Origin: Candidatus Competibacteraceae bacterium
GTDB lineage: Bacteria; Pseudomonadota; Gammaproteobacteria; Competibacterales; Competibacteraceae
Reading direction: 5' to 3'
Assembly (NCBI GenBank): GCA_016699715.1
Contig: CP065007.1
Coordinates: 2,418,001 to 2,482,000, forward strand
DNA: 64,000 nt
Shown: positions 29,947-39,091 of the stretch, piece after piece
Numbering within the stretch: position 1 is the stretch's first letter
How the letters are laid out: every line of letters begins with the position of its first letter
Made by a program: the position numbers and the translations under genes
Notes under the pieces: model-generated
Database searches by the model: none
Told to the model about the DNA's origin: nothing
The model's input: only the letters and a program-made list of their open reading frames with translations

Positions 29947-30789
29947 ATGGCGGTGCGCGGATGCTTGATCCTGGCGGCGCTGGCGCTGGTGAGCTCGGCG
30001 GCTTTCGCGGCCCCGCCGCGCGCCGCCTCACTGACCTTGTGCGCTGACCAGTACCTGCTGGGGCTGGCCGCTCCGGAGCAGATCGTCGCCGTCTCCGCCG
30101 CCGCCGCCGATCCGGACCAGTCGCTGTTCGCCGCCGAGGCCGCCCGCTATCCGGTCCATCGCGGCAGCAGCGAGGAACTGATCGCCCTGCGCGCCGAAGT
30201 GGTACTGACCGACCGCTGGATGCCACTGCAAACCGCCGCCCGGCTGGACCGCTTCGGAGTCCGGGTGATCTCGATCCCGTTGCCGAACAGTTGGGAGGAG
30301 ATCGCCGACACCACCCGCGCCATCGCCGCCGCGCTTGGCCGTCCCGAACAGGGCGAGGCGCGCGTCGCCGAAATGCAGGCACGGCTGGAGCAATTGAAGC
30401 AGCAAACGGCCCGCCGCCACGCCGCGCCACCACTAGCGGCCTACTTCCTGCCCGATGGCGGCAGCGCCGGCGCCGGCACCTTCATCGATGCGGTGCTACA
30501 GGCCGCCGGTACGCGCAATCTGGCCACGGCGGTCGGTTTACACGGCTGGGGTTCCTTCAACCTGGAGCAATTGACGGAAACCCAGCCGGATCTGGTGGTG
30601 TTGGGTTTCTTCGATCAGGGCGGCGACAGTCGGCGCATGGCTTTCGCCCACCATCCGGTATTCCGCCGACTGCTGGCGGGGCGGCCGGTCATCGCCGTGC
30701 CGGATCGCTACTGGATGTGCAGCGGCTGGTTCCTGGCCGAAGCCGCCGCCTACATCGCCGAGCATTTGCCGGCGGAGTCCGCGCCATGA
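29947..30789 (+). CDS. btuF: Periplasmic cobalamin-binding ABC transporter protein
   Basis: 280 aa from ATG 29947 (GAGGGA, four bases after the btuB stop). An N-terminal signal peptide (MAVRGCLILAALALVSSAAFA) precedes a class III periplasmic-binding fold: 'SLTLCADQYLLGLA', 'AEVVLTDRW', a long connecting helix and 'TQPDLVVLGFF'. It presents cobalamin, or a corrinoid precursor, to BtuCD. The stop overlaps the btuC ATG. Assignment to B12 rather than siderophore rests on the riboswitch and BtuB context. Confidence 0.85.
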   Translation: MAVRGCLILAALALVSSAAFAAPPRAASLTLCADQYLLGLAAPEQIVAVSAAAADPDQSLFAAEAARYPVHRGSSEELIALRAEVVLTDRWMPLQTAARLDRFGVRVISIPLPNSWEEIADTTRAIAAALGRPEQGEARVAEMQARLEQLKQQTARRHAAPPLAAYFLPDGGSAGAGTFIDAVLQAAGTRNLATAVGLHGWGSFNLEQLTETQPDLVVLGFFDQGGDSRRMAFAHHPVFRRLLAGRPVIAVPDRYWMCSGWFLAEAAAYIAEHLPAESAP

Positions 30790-31795
30790 GCCGCGCCCCG
30801 GACGTTGATCTCCGCCGCGGTCGGCGGGTGATCGCGGTACTGGCGGCGCTGGCGACGGGTCTGGCACTGGCCGGGCTGTTGCTGGGTCCCCTGCCGCTGT
30901 CGCCATGGCAGGTGCTGACCGGACTGATCGGCGGCGACGAGCGGTTGTCTCTGATCGTGCTGGAGATTCGGCTGCCGCGAGTGCTGCTGGGGCTGATGGT
31001 CGGTGCGTCGCTGGGTCTGAGCGGCGCGGCGTTGCAGGGGCTGCTGCGCAACCCGCTGGCCGAACCCGGCATTCTCGGCGTGACGGCCAGCGCCGGCCTG
31101 GGCGCGGTGCTGGCGTTGTACTTCGGGCTGGCGCAGGTTTCGGCCTGGGCGCTGCCGGTCTGCGCGCTGGTCGGCGCCCTGCTGGCCACCCTGGGTCTGG
31201 CGCTGCTGGCGATCCGCGATCCCAACCCGCTGGGCCTGATCCTGGCCGGTCTGGCGGTGTCGAGTCTGGCGGTGGCGCTGACCTCGCTGGCCTTGAATCT
31301 GGCGCCCAACCCGCTGGCGCTGAGTGAGATGGTACTGTGGTTGCTCGGCTCGCTGCGCGATCGTGGGCTGGATGACGCGGCGCTGGCGGCGCCGTTCATG
31401 GTCGTCGGCTGGGCGCTGCTGCTGAGCGCCGGTCGCGGGCTGGACGCGCTGACCCTGGGCGAGGAAGCCGCTTGCAGCCTCGGCATCGGATTGGGTGGGC
31501 TGCGTGCTCAAGTCATCGGTGGCACCGCGCTGGCGGTGGGCGCGGCCACGGCGGCGACCGGTGCCATCGGCTTCGTGGGGCTGATCGCGCCGCACCTGCT
31601 GCGCCCCTGGCTCGGTCACCAGCCCGGTCGGCTGTTGCTGCCCAGCGCGCTGGCCGGCGCGGCGCTGCTGTCGGCGGCCGACCTGCTGGTGCGGTTGGTC
31701 CCGACCCGGCAGGAGTTGATGCTGGGCGTGGTCACTGCTCTGATCGGTGCGCCGTTTTTTCTGCATCTGCTGCTGCGCGGCCGGCGGACGCTGTC

Positions 31796-31799
<4 letters not shown>
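30786..31799 (+). CDS. btuC: Cobalamin ABC transporter permease
   Basis: 337 aa from ATG 30786 (ATGA overlap with btuF). FecCD/BtuC-type permease with about ten hydrophobic spans. Conserved stretches: 'LRLPRVLLGLMVGASLGLSGAALQGLLRNPLAEPGILG', 'GEEAACSLGI' in the coupling loop, and 'GAIGFVGLIAPHLLRPWLG'. The frame extends upstream through btuF but only the part from 30786 is family-like. It forms the inner-membrane channel with BtuD. Confidence 0.92.
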
Positions 31800-32579
<780 letters not shown>

Positions 32580-32590
<11 letters not shown>

Positions 32591-33485
32591 CTCGTCGCCC
32601 GGCCGGGCGGATTCGGCGCGGCTGGCGATTGCCGCGCTACTGGCGGTGCTGTTGCATCTGGCCCTGGCCCAGGTTCCAATTGCCTGGCGTGCGCCCACCG
32701 CGCCGCTGGCCTCGCCGATCCAGATCAGCCTGCTGCCACCACCGGCCGCGCCACCCGCCGCCGTGCCGGGACCCCTTGCGTCCGGTCCCGTCACGCCCAT
32801 GCCAGAAGTCGCCCCGGTCGCCGAAACCGCGCCAGTCGCCGAAACCGCGCCAGTCAAACCGGAATCCAGGCCGGAGCCACCGGAGCCGCGCCGTCCGGTA
32901 GTCACGGCGAAGGTCGCCAAACCCCGCGAACCCGTCCGTCCAGTAGCCAGACCGAAGCCGGTCAAGCCGAAACCGGTCAAGTCGAAGCCGGTCAAGCCGA
33001 AACCGGTCAAGCCGAAGCCGGTCAGGCCCAAACCCAAGCCGGTCGATTCGAAGCCGCTCAAACCCACCGAACCAGGCACGGAGCCACCGGTTCGCCTCGC
33101 CGCCACCCATCCGTCATCGACACCATCCTCGCCGATTGCTAGCGATGGCGGATCGGAAAAAAGGCCAGTGGGTGGTGGCGCAACCACGTCCAGGAAAGGA
33201 AGCGGTGTTCCGGCTTCGACCGAGGTCAAGCTGCGACCGCTGCCGGGCAACCCCCAGCCACGCTATCCGTCGCTGGCCCGTCGCCGCGGCGAGGAAGGCC
33301 AAGTATTGCTGCGGTTGACGGTGAATGCCGCCGGTCGGGTCGATGCGGTGAGCGTCGCGCGCAGCAGCGGTTACGAATTGTTGGATCAGGCGGCGCAACG
33401 GACGGTGGCGCGCTGGCGGTTCCAGCCACCGCGAGAAGAACGGATGGTGGCGCGGATTCCGATTACCTTCCGCTTGCGGGATTGA
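32580..33485 (+). CDS. tonB: TonB-family energy transducer
   Basis: 301 aa from GTG 32580, preceded by GGAGGAG and overlapping the btuD stop by 11 bases. Single N-terminal membrane span ('LAIAALLAVLLHLALAQV'), a long proline/lysine-rich periplasmic linker (about 45-200) with repeated KPVKPKP units, and a C-terminal TonB domain ('PRYPSLARRRGEEGQVLLRLTVNAAGRVD ... RWRFQP'). It links the proton-motive-force complex ExbB-ExbD to TonB-dependent receptors. No exbB/exbD genes are next to it, so it must use a complex encoded elsewhere. The operon position suggests dedication to BtuB. Confidence 0.88.
32952..33026 (+). repeat. 15-bp coding tandem repeat in tonB (5 units)
   Basis: Five near-identical 15-bp units CCGAARCCGGTCAAG encode the KPVK-type linker repeats. 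Two 18-bp units GTCGCCGAAACCGCGCCA lie just upstream at 32817-32852. In-frame slippage would change linker length only. Confidence 0.8.
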
Positions 33486-33553
33486 GATCGGGCTGCTTGC
33501 CCCGATCCACGGCGGCGGGTAGGGTAAGCGCAAATCAGCGGCGAGAGCGAGCC

Positions 33554-34336
33554 ATGCACGAATTGGAACAGTTACTCAAGATCATGGTCCGGCTGCGCGA
33601 TCCGGAACAGGGTTGTCCCTGGGACCGCGAGCAGACCTATGCCAGCATCGTCCCCCATACCATCGAGGAAGCTTACGAAGTCGCCGACGCCATCGCCCGC
33701 GAGGACTGGGCGGAACTGCGCGACGAACTGGGCGACCTGCTGTTTCAGGTGGTGTTCTACGCCCAGATCGCCCGCGAGGAAGGGCGTTTCGATTTCCGCG
33801 ACGTGGCGCGTGGCATCGCCGACAAGATGACCCGCCGTCACCCGCACGTCTTCGGCGACGAGCGCTATGCCGACGCCGCCGAGCAAACCGCCGCCTGGGA
33901 GCGGATCAAGGCCGCCGAAAAAGCCGTGCCGCCGACCGGCGCGCTGGATGGCGTTCCGCTGGCGCTGCCGGCCCTGACTCGGGCGGTCAAGCTGCAAAAG
34001 AAGGCCGCCAAGGTCGGCTTCGACTGGGGTGCATTGGAACCGGTGCTGGCCAAGATCGCGGAAGAGATCGGCGAAATCCGCCACGAAATCGCCAGCGACG
34101 CCGCGCCGGAACGGCTGGCCGACGAACTGGGCGACGTGCTGTTCGCGGTCGCCAATCTGGCCCGCCACCTTCATCTCGATCCCGAGGCGGCCTTGCGTGG
34201 CACCAACGCCAAGTTCGAGCGCCGATTTCGGCAAGTCGAAAGCGGGTTGCTGGAGACGGGCCGGACTCCGGCGGAATCGACGCTGGCGGAGATGGATGGG
34301 TTGTGGGAACGCGCCAAGCTTGAAGAGAAGCGGTAG
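33554..34336 (+). CDS. mazG: Nucleoside triphosphate pyrophosphohydrolase MazG
   Basis: 260 aa from ATG 33554; upstream codons back to 33482 lack homology. Two tandem MazG all-helical domains: the first with 'CPWDREQTYASIVPHTIEEAYEVADAI' and 'ELRDELGDLLFQVVFYAQ', the second with 'EEIGEIRHEIAS' and 'LADELGDVLFAVANLARH'. The metal-binding EExxE/ExxD glutamates are present in both. Hydrolyses non-canonical or excess NTPs, and affects ppGpp in E. coli. Native sequence after it is interrupted by the IS66 element 65 bases downstream. Confidence 0.94.
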   Translation: MHELEQLLKIMVRLRDPEQGCPWDREQTYASIVPHTIEEAYEVADAIAREDWAELRDELGDLLFQVVFYAQIAREEGRFDFRDVARGIADKMTRRHPHVFGDERYADAAEQTAAWERIKAAEKAVPPTGALDGVPLALPALTRAVKLQKKAAKVGFDWGALEPVLAKIAEEIGEIRHEIASDAAPERLADELGDVLFAVANLARHLHLDPEAALRGTNAKFERRFRQVESGLLETGRTPAESTLAEMDGLWERAKLEEKR

Positions 34337-34401
34337 CGGTTCCCCGGTTCAAGCTGGAGATGGGTTTGATTTGTTGCCTGGTTAAACAGCTTACAAAGAA
34401 G

Positions 34402-36055
34402 GTAACTCTTCACACCCCTCCCGGTAATGGCTAACTTCCCCTCGGGGAGTAGGTATGGAAAACTAGAGTCCAGCCCCACGATCAACCACCATGCACCTCA
34501 GCCCACATAGCCTGCGCCAATGAGACCACGCCTACCTGGATTCGCTGGGGAGGCCGAGGTGCGTGCGCTGTCGGGCAAGCTGCTGGACGATTTGAAGGAG
34601 GCGCTGGACCGGTTGAATCAGGGACCGGACAACAGTTCGCGGCCGCCGAGCAGTCGGGCGCCGTGGGACCGACCGGGTGACGGGCCGGAATCGGATGCCG
34701 CCGATGCGGCGGACGAGGGACCCGAGTCGGCACCGGCAGACGCGAAGCCGGTGCCGGCGGAACCGCCGTCGGCCGAGGCGAAACCGGCGGACGCGAAACC
34801 CGCCCGTAAACCGGGTAAGCAGCCGGGGGCGCCGGGGATCGGCCGGACTCAGGTGTTCCAGGCGAATGCCGAACAGGCCCATTACCCCGACACCTGCGCC
34901 GGTTGTGGCCGGCCGCTGGACCCAGTGGGTGCGGTGGCCTACACCGGGTTTCAGGCGGTCGACCTGCACTGGGGCGATCCGGCGCGGCCGGGGTTGACGC
35001 TGTGGGTCGTGGACCATCGCTATGACGAAGCCCCCTGCGCCTGTGGCCATCGGACCCGGGCGGTGGCCGGCCAGGGCGTGGTGGACCCACTGCTGGCGGG
35101 GATTGAACTCAGCGAATGGCGGCTGGTGGGGCCGGGGTTGGCGGCGCTGATCGTGGCACTGGCTTTCCGGTTCCGGCTGTCGCGGGCGCGGATTCGCGAA
35201 TTCCTGGACGAGTGGCTGGGCCTGAAGCTCAGTACCGGCACGATCCATCGGACGCTCCACGAAGCCGGCGCGGCCGTGGCGCCGGCGGAAGACGAACTCG
35301 TCCAGGCGGTTCTGGACAGCCATCTGCTGCACGCCGACGAAACCTCCTGGCCCGAACACGGCCGGCCGCTGTGGCTGTGGGTGTTTGTCGCGGCGACCGC
35401 GACCCTGTACTACGTGGCCGGGCGCGGCAAGGAGCGGGTCGAGAACGTGCTGGACGGCTTTAGCGGCTGGCTGATGAGCGATGGCTGGATGGCCTACCGC
35501 AACCACCCGCGCCGGTTACGCTGTTGGGCACACCTGATTCGCAAGGCGCGGGGCTTGGCCGAGAGTGGCGACCGCGAGGCCCGTGTCTTTGGCCGGTTCG
35601 TGCTGGAGACCTTGGAGGCGCTGATGGCGGCGGTCTACGCGGCCCGCGAAGGTCCGCCGCCGGTCGCGCCGCCGACCCAACACATGATGGTACTGGCCGC
35701 GTTGCGCGCGGCCTGCGAACGGCGCCAGGGTCACGCCCACGCCAAAACCCACGCCTTGGCGGTGGAGTTGCTCAACGACTGGGAAGCCATCTTCCAGGTG
35801 CTGAGTCATCCCGAACTGCCACTGACCAACAATGTAGCAGAGCGGGCACTACGCCATTGGGTGATCGCGCGCAAGATCAGTCACGGTACCCGCACCCCGG
35901 TGGGTTCGCGGGTCTTCGCTCTGCTCGCCAGCGTCATCGATACCTGTCGCCAGCGTGGCCACTCCCCTTGGCGCACTCTCGAACGCGCCATCGCCGACCG
36001 CCGCGCCGGATTGCCTCTTGCCCCCTTGCCCCGGTAGAGGGGGGAGAACGGCTAC
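34402..36055 (+). mobile_element. IS66-family insertion sequence (single-transposase type)
   Basis: 1654 bp flanked by an 8-bp direct duplication CAAAGAAG (34394-34401 and 36056-36063), the size IS66 elements make. Imperfect terminal inverted repeats begin GTAACTCTTCACACCCCTCC at the left and GTAGCCGTTCTCCCCCCTCT at the right, read inward. It has one long transposase gene and no tnpA/tnpB accessory genes, as in the ISBst12 subgroup. The intact duplication implies a fairly recent insertion. Confidence 0.88.
34520..36037 (+). CDS. IS66-family transposase
   Basis: 505 aa. An N-terminal leucine-zipper-like and low-complexity P/A/E-rich region (about 10-100) contains 'NQGPDNSSRPPSS'. A zinc-binding segment follows ('TCAGCGRPL', 'APCACGH'). 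The DDE_Tnp_IS66 domain carries 'LHADETSWPEHGRPLWLWVF' (Asp), 'LMSDGWMAYRNHPRRLRCWAHLIRKAR' (Asp) and 'NNVAERALRHWVIARKIS' (Glu). All catalytic residues are present and the gene is unbroken. Confidence 0.93.
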   Translation: MRPRLPGFAGEAEVRALSGKLLDDLKEALDRLNQGPDNSSRPPSSRAPWDRPGDGPESDAADAADEGPESAPADAKPVPAEPPSAEAKPADAKPARKPGKQPGAPGIGRTQVFQANAEQAHYPDTCAGCGRPLDPVGAVAYTGFQAVDLHWGDPARPGLTLWVVDHRYDEAPCACGHRTRAVAGQGVVDPLLAGIELSEWRLVGPGLAALIVALAFRFRLSRARIREFLDEWLGLKLSTGTIHRTLHEAGAAVAPAEDELVQAVLDSHLLHADETSWPEHGRPLWLWVFVAATATLYYVAGRGKERVENVLDGFSGWLMSDGWMAYRNHPRRLRCWAHLIRKARGLAESGDREARVFGRFVLETLEALMAAVYAAREGPPPVAPPTQHMMVLAALRAACERRQGHAHAKTHALAVELLNDWEAIFQVLSHPELPLTNNVAERALRHWVIARKISHGTRTPVGSRVFALLASVIDTCRQRGHSPWRTLERAIADRRAGLPLAPLPR

Positions 36056-36075
36056 CAAAGAAGATGGTTCTTATT

Positions 36076-36200
36076 CAGCGATTCCCGGTCTCTTTCCTAG
36101 TCTTTGATTAATAATGGTTTTTTCTCGAAAATTTATCAGTGTTTAATAAAAAATATATTTATAAATCAGTTAGATGAGCAAAAGAGACCGGGAATCGCTG
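36076..36200. mobile_element. 125-bp MITE with 20-bp perfect terminal inverted repeats
   Basis: Ends CAGCGATTCCCGGTCTCTTT and its exact reverse complement (36076-36095, 36181-36200), flanked by a 9-bp direct duplication GTTCTTATT (36067-36075, 36201-36209). The 85-bp core is very A+T-rich and has no gene. Its inverted repeats match none of the IS elements in this window, so the mobilising transposase is elsewhere. Confidence 0.88.
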
Positions 36201-36214
36201 GTTCTTATTCCAAC

Positions 36215-37911
36215 GGGCGTAACCAGTCGAGCGCGGGGTAGCGCGCCGGGGTGGAAAGGGGCGGTGGGTCCCTTGCCCGGTTGACCCGGAGGTGGGTAGA
36301 TTGATGTCACCCAACAAGCAATCACCCGAGGAACCCACCGATGTCGATGATGTGGCCGTTGACGACCGAAGGCAAGGGGTTGGACCTGTCGGCGCACTTG
36401 GCGGTGCTGACCGGGTTCGTGTACGACGCCGCCCGCGACGGCTTGCCGGCGCACGAACTGGAGCACGGCCTGTGGTCGCGCCTGTTGCGACTGGGTCATG
36501 AGATGCAAGCGCAGTATTTTGCCTTGGTGGGCGACGGGGATTGCGGCAAAACCCTGACGCTGGCCGACGGGCGAGTGGTCAAGCGCTTGCCCAAACCCCA
36601 TGGCCGACCCTATCGGTCGATCTTTGGCGACTTCACTCTGGTGCGGGTGGTCTACGGCACGCGGGAAGGCCAGGCGATCGAGGCGGCGCCGCTGGATGCC
36701 CGGCTGGGGTTGCCCGAGGGCCCGTTTTCCTATCTCTTGCAGGACTGGGATCAAGCGCTGGCGGTGGAGAATCCCTACGGTCAGGTCAACACGGTGCTGG
36801 CGCGCATCCTGGGTCTGAAACAGTCGGTGGCCAGCCTGGAGGCGATGACCCGGACCCTGGCCGGGGCGGTGGCCGGTCATGAAGCGGCCCGACCGCCGCC
36901 GGCCCCGGCGACGGGCCAGCAGCTCGTGGTGCTGAGCGCCGATGGCAAGGGGGTCCCGATCCGCAAGCCGGCCGACGCCCCGACCATCGCCGCCCACGAC
37001 CACACCCGAGGGCCGAAGCCGGATCGTAAGAAGATGGCCGTGCTCGGTGCGGCCTATCAGATCGAGCCGCATCCGCGTACCGCCACCGCCGTGGTCGAGT
37101 CCTTGTTTCGCGATCCGACCGCCCCCACGGAACCCTCGGCGACGCCCCGACCGGCGCCTCGACAGAAACGGCTGTGCGCGGTGTTGCCGGTGGCCGCCGC
37201 CGTGGCGGCGGCGCTCGCCGCACCGCGCCCGGTCGAGGTGGTGTTCCCCTGGTTGCGGGCTGAGGCTCGCCAGCGCGACCCCGACCACCGGCAAACCTGG
37301 GTCCTGCTGATGGACGGTCAGCCGGCGTTGTGGGACGCCGCGGCGGACACCTTGGGCGACACCGCGCGGGTCGAGATCCTCGATCTGCTCCATGCGACCG
37401 GCTATTTGTGGGACGCCGTTCACCTGTTTCAGCCGTCCGGTAGCCCGCTGGCGACTAAACTGATGAAGGTGCTGGTGCATGCCCTGCTCGACGGGGTGGG
37501 GACCGGGGTGATTCGCTGGCTACAGGACCTGGCCGAGCAGGGCCACCTGTCCGCCGCCGCCCGCGCCCGGCTGGAACAGATTCACGGTTATTTCGACCGC
37601 CACCGCGACCGCATTCATTACGATCGGTATCTCGCCGCCGGCTATCCCATCGCCTCAGGGGTGATCGAAGGGGCCTGCCGCCATGCGGTCAAGGACCGGA
37701 TGGAACGGGCCGGGATGCATTGGACCCTGCCCGGCGCCCAGGCCCTGTTGAACCTGCGCTGCGTGGCGCTCAACGACGAATGGGAGCCGTTCATGAACCA
37801 TTACATCCAAACCGAAACGGCGCGCCTCTATGCGAACATCCCGAGCCAACCCCCATCCACCCGGCTTCGACTCGTCGCCTGAACCAAGGGCGCGCTCGAC
37901 TGGTTACGCCC
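36215..37911 (+). mobile_element. ISKra4-family insertion sequence
   Basis: 1697 bp with 20-bp perfect inverted repeats GGGCGTAACCAGTCGAGCGC (36215-36234, 37892-37911) and a 9-bp target duplication TATTCCAAC (36206-36214, 37912-37920). One transposase gene. Its left duplication overlaps the MITE's right duplication by four bases (TATT). Confidence 0.92.
36341..37882 (+). CDS. ISKra4-family transposase
   Basis: 513 aa from ATG 36341, preceded by GAGGAA. It follows the ISKra4 transposase pattern: an N-terminal 'YRSIFGDFTLVRVVYGTREGQAIEAAPLDARLGLP', a helical 'ENPYGQVNTVLARILGLKQSVASLE', a DDE-type core beginning 'LVVLSADGKGVPIRK', a central aspartate at 'WVLLMDGQPALWD', and the C-terminal 'IASGVIEGACRHAVKDRMERAGMHW' with the catalytic glutamate. 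The gene is unbroken. Confidence 0.88.
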   Translation: MSMMWPLTTEGKGLDLSAHLAVLTGFVYDAARDGLPAHELEHGLWSRLLRLGHEMQAQYFALVGDGDCGKTLTLADGRVVKRLPKPHGRPYRSIFGDFTLVRVVYGTREGQAIEAAPLDARLGLPEGPFSYLLQDWDQALAVENPYGQVNTVLARILGLKQSVASLEAMTRTLAGAVAGHEAARPPPAPATGQQLVVLSADGKGVPIRKPADAPTIAAHDHTRGPKPDRKKMAVLGAAYQIEPHPRTATAVVESLFRDPTAPTEPSATPRPAPRQKRLCAVLPVAAAVAAALAAPRPVEVVFPWLRAEARQRDPDHRQTWVLLMDGQPALWDAAADTLGDTARVEILDLLHATGYLWDAVHLFQPSGSPLATKLMKVLVHALLDGVGTGVIRWLQDLAEQGHLSAAARARLEQIHGYFDRHRDRIHYDRYLAAGYPIASGVIEGACRHAVKDRMERAGMHWTLPGAQALLNLRCVALNDEWEPFMNHYIQTETARLYANIPSQPPSTRLRLVA

Positions 37912-38028
37912 TATTCCAACTCATAGGGCACCAATACACCCTGATAAAATACTAGGGAAGAGTTTCTTTTATCCATGAATATTTATTAGTGTGCAATTTT
38001 GTGTGCACCTCGATGGGTCGATAATCGC

Positions 38029-39091
38029 ATGTCACTATTCGGGCGTTTTTTACCACTTTTATTCGTGCTGGCCATCACTGGAATTGCATTGGTGGAGCGA
38101 TTTTCCCAGGTGATCGCGCCAAGATTAGGGATACCAGAGGCAGGGATGGTGTTTTTGCTAATGTTGGTCTATGCCGGCTATTTACTGATATTGCGCCGAC
38201 TCGTGGAGATCTTGTGGAGCCAATTGCACCACGTGAACGTCGATAGTCTGTTTTTCGTGCTCTGGGTTTTACTCGGTATCGCGTTTTTCTGGCTCTACCC
38301 ACTTGCGGATTCCGGTAGTTTAGGTTTTTCCAGTGATCGCGAAGAAGGATTGGATATCTCCGTCAGGGCTCTCCTAAATGGTGATTACCCTTATTTGTGT
38401 CGAGCCCAATCGGGGGTGCACATAGGGTGTCCATCGGAGGGCAATTCCATTGCCGCCATGCCAGGCGCGTTTCTGCTGTCGGCACCCGTGATTCTGCTGT
38501 TTGGTGGCGCCGGGTGGCTGTCTCTACTCAGCCTTGGGATGGCTTACTGGGGATTTAAGACCTATTTTTGGGATGGCGAAAGGGCCTTGGTCTACCTATT
38601 CAGCCTGCTGGTGGGTGCTCCGATTATGCTGGCCGAGGTGCTCACCGGAGGAGATCATCTGGCGAATCTATTGTGGGTTTGCGTACCGTTGGTCTTGCTG
38701 CTGAAAGATCCGGGACGAAAAGCCGCGCCTTGGCTCTCACTGCTTCTCGGCATCGCCATGTCTTGGCGTGGTGTATTCTGGCTGCTGGTTTTCCCGGTAT
38801 TGGCGTATTTCATCGCTCAGCGACGCTGGCGGGAAATGGTCAAACCCGTTATTTATGCAGCGCTCGGTTTTGTACTGGTAACATTGCCGCTCGTGCTATG
38901 GCAGCCCGAGCACTTCACACCATGGCAGGTCCAGCAGCGTTTCAGCCTGTACGAGCACATACTGCCCCATGCCGGTTTCTTGATCCCATTTGCCACAATT
39001 GTTGCAGGTACACTGCTTGGTTGGCTCGCGCCTAACAGAGAAGCTTTACTCATTGCCTGTGGTTGGGTGTTGCTGCTACCAGTGTTGGCAG
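38029..39091 (+). pseudogene. Polytopic membrane protein, 5' part, split by an IS4 element
   Basis: Starts at ATG 38029 (MSLFGRFLPLL); TTG 37999 is less likely. About nine hydrophobic spans. A periplasmic loop 'SSDREEGLDISVRALLNGDYPY' near residue 100 and 'GNSIAAMPGAFLL' resemble GT-C glycosyltransferases (an acidic motif after the first spans, then a proline/glycine loop), but I could not name the family with certainty. The frame meets the IS4 insertion at 39091 and would run 18 codons into the IS to a stop at 39147. The remainder of the gene continues at 40575. Confidence 0.75.

Noticed and set aside
32952..33026. Tandem 15-bp repeats as a possible array or replication iteron
   Set aside because: They encode the tonB Pro/Lys linker in frame.
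36076..36200. The inverted pair as a transcription terminator
   Set aside because: The arms are 85 bases apart and flanked by a 9-bp direct duplication, which fits a MITE much better.
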